From Paludibacteraceae bacterium (lineage in GTDB: Bacteria; Bacteroidota; Bacteroidia; Bacteroidales; Paludibacteraceae), in assembly GCA_017550055.1 (NCBI GenBank), contig JAFYMM010000315.1:1-6461 (forward strand): 6,461 nucleotides of DNA, given 5' to 3'. Position numbers and translations under genes: made by a program. Positions 6,068 through 6,461 of the stretch are shown here, in pieces (position 1 is the first letter of the stretch; each line of letters starts with the position of its first letter). Below the pieces are notes generated by a model. It saw only the letters and a program-made list of their open reading frames with translations. It did no database searches and was not told where the DNA came from.

Positions 6068-6106
6068 AAAAGAGAGTGTGTCACACCGACACACTCTCTT
6101 TTATTT
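6068..6106. terminator. Intrinsic terminator after the hydrogenase gene
   Basis: A perfect 15-bp stem (6068-6082 with 6088-6102) has the core GAGAGTGTGTC / GACACACTCTC, a 5-nt ACACC loop, A-rich DNA on the left and TTTTATTTTAT on the right. It lies 25 nt after the hydrogenase stop. The A-run would also give a U-tract on the minus strand, so it can back up the terminator of the converging gene. Confidence 0.9.
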
Positions 6107-6116
6107 TATCAAGTTA

Positions 6117-6143
6117 TAAAATGTCGCCATAAAAAAGGCGACA
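6117..6143 (-). terminator. Intrinsic terminator of the outer-membrane barrel gene
   Basis: TGTCGCC (6122-6128) and GGCGACA (6137-6143) form a perfect 7-bp GC-rich stem with an 8-nt A/T loop. Read on the minus strand, the stem starts 15 nt after the stop codon and is followed by TTTTAT. There is no T-run on the plus-strand side, so it serves the minus-strand gene only. Confidence 0.72.
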
Positions 6144-6158
6144 CGAGTATTCAATAGC

Positions 6159-6461
6159 TTAAAAATCCATACCTTCATCCATGCCTTCTCCGCCCATATC
6201 CATACCGCCTTGTGGACGTTGTTTCTTCGCGCGCATATTACCGAAGTTATATGTCAACGAAAGTGAGAACATTGTGCCACGTGGTTCGTGAGATGAGTAT
6301 TGCCAGAAATTATCACCCCATGTAGTGTTAGCCCAACGGCGTGAATTCAACAAGTCGCGAATAGACAATGCCAAATTCAACTTACGGTCCAAGAAGCTCT
6401 TACGCACGCCAAGGTCAACTACATATTGCGAATTCATCTTACCTTGTGCCACCACATCGGC
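6159..6461 (-). CDS. Outer-membrane beta-barrel protein (TonB-dependent-receptor-like), C-terminal fragment
   Basis: Only the last 100 codons are present; the frame is open through the window edge (reading ADVVAQGKMNSQYVVDLGVR), so neither the GTG at 6455 nor the ATG at 6437 need be a start. The segment alternates hydrophobic and polar residues as in barrel strands: YVVDLGVRKSFLDRKLNLAL, SIRDLLNSRRW, then GTMFSLSLTYNFGN as the likely last strand. These patterns (VRKSFLDRKLNL, IRDLLN, SLTYNFG) are characteristic of the large Bacteroidota outer-membrane barrels with an N-terminal carboxypeptidase-like domain and TonB-dependent plug. The function would be outer-membrane uptake or a related role; the substrate cannot be told from this end. 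After the last strand, a basic MRAKKQRP stretch leads to a Met/Gly/acidic tail, GGMDMGGEGMDEGMDF. It converges with the hydrogenase gene. Confidence 0.8.
   Translation of the reverse strand, partial: ADVVAQGKMNSQYVVDLGVRKSFLDRKLNLALSIRDLLNSRRWANTTWGDNFWQYSSHEPRGTMFSLSLTYNFGNMRAKKQRPQGGMDMGGEGMDEGMDF

Noticed and set aside
1..6461. tRNA or rRNA genes, phage genes or a defence system
   Set aside because: I saw no tRNA cloverleaf, rRNA-like stretch, integrase, nuclease/toxin pair or other defence-type gene. The coding space is taken up by the five genes described.

Overview
The window reads as chromosomal DNA from a Bacteroidota bacterium, most likely order Bacteroidales. Three things point there. 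The promoters follow the Bacteroidota pattern (an upstream TTG/TTTG, then TAnnTTTG), with an identical TAACTTTGCA core before two genes. The starts of rpsO and the hydrogenase gene have A/T-rich upstream sequence with no Shine-Dalgarno motif. The gene content includes an Omp28-family protein, S15 with the clade-typical NRKDYSTER segment, and the end of an outer-membrane beta-barrel protein. I cannot name the genus from the sequence alone.

Layout, left to right: (1) bases 1-924 (+), the 3' part of an Omp28-related exported protein, followed by a hairpin terminator; (2) a Bacteroidota promoter and a structured leader, then rpsO (1117-1386, +, ribosomal protein S15); (3) a strong two-way terminator shared tail-to-tail by rpsO and polA; (4) polA (1518-4340, -), a complete three-domain DNA polymerase I; (5) a 241-bp divergent promoter region; (6) 4582-6042 (+), a stand-alone group B-type monomeric [FeFe] hydrogenase; (7) two terminators between convergent genes; (8) 6159-6461 (-), the C-terminal end of an outer-membrane beta-barrel (TonB-dependent-receptor-like) protein, cut by the window edge. 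No gene-free stretch exceeds 300 bases.

The genes do not form a single pathway. Each complete gene has its own promoter and terminator, so they look like separate transcription units: translation (rpsO), replication and repair (polA), fermentative redox disposal (hydrogenase) and two envelope proteins. The hydrogenase is the main metabolic signal and suggests an anaerobe that makes or consumes H2 using ferredoxin. Its maturation genes (hydE, hydF, hydG) are not in the window.

The most unusual structure is a family of degenerate 7-nt tandem repeats. They fill much of the inter-domain linker of polA, lie across the polA stop codon, and reappear just before the hydrogenase start. I see no wholly new multi-gene system. 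The repeats, the leader hairpin of rpsO and the atypical hydrogenase active-site surroundings are the items worth checking.
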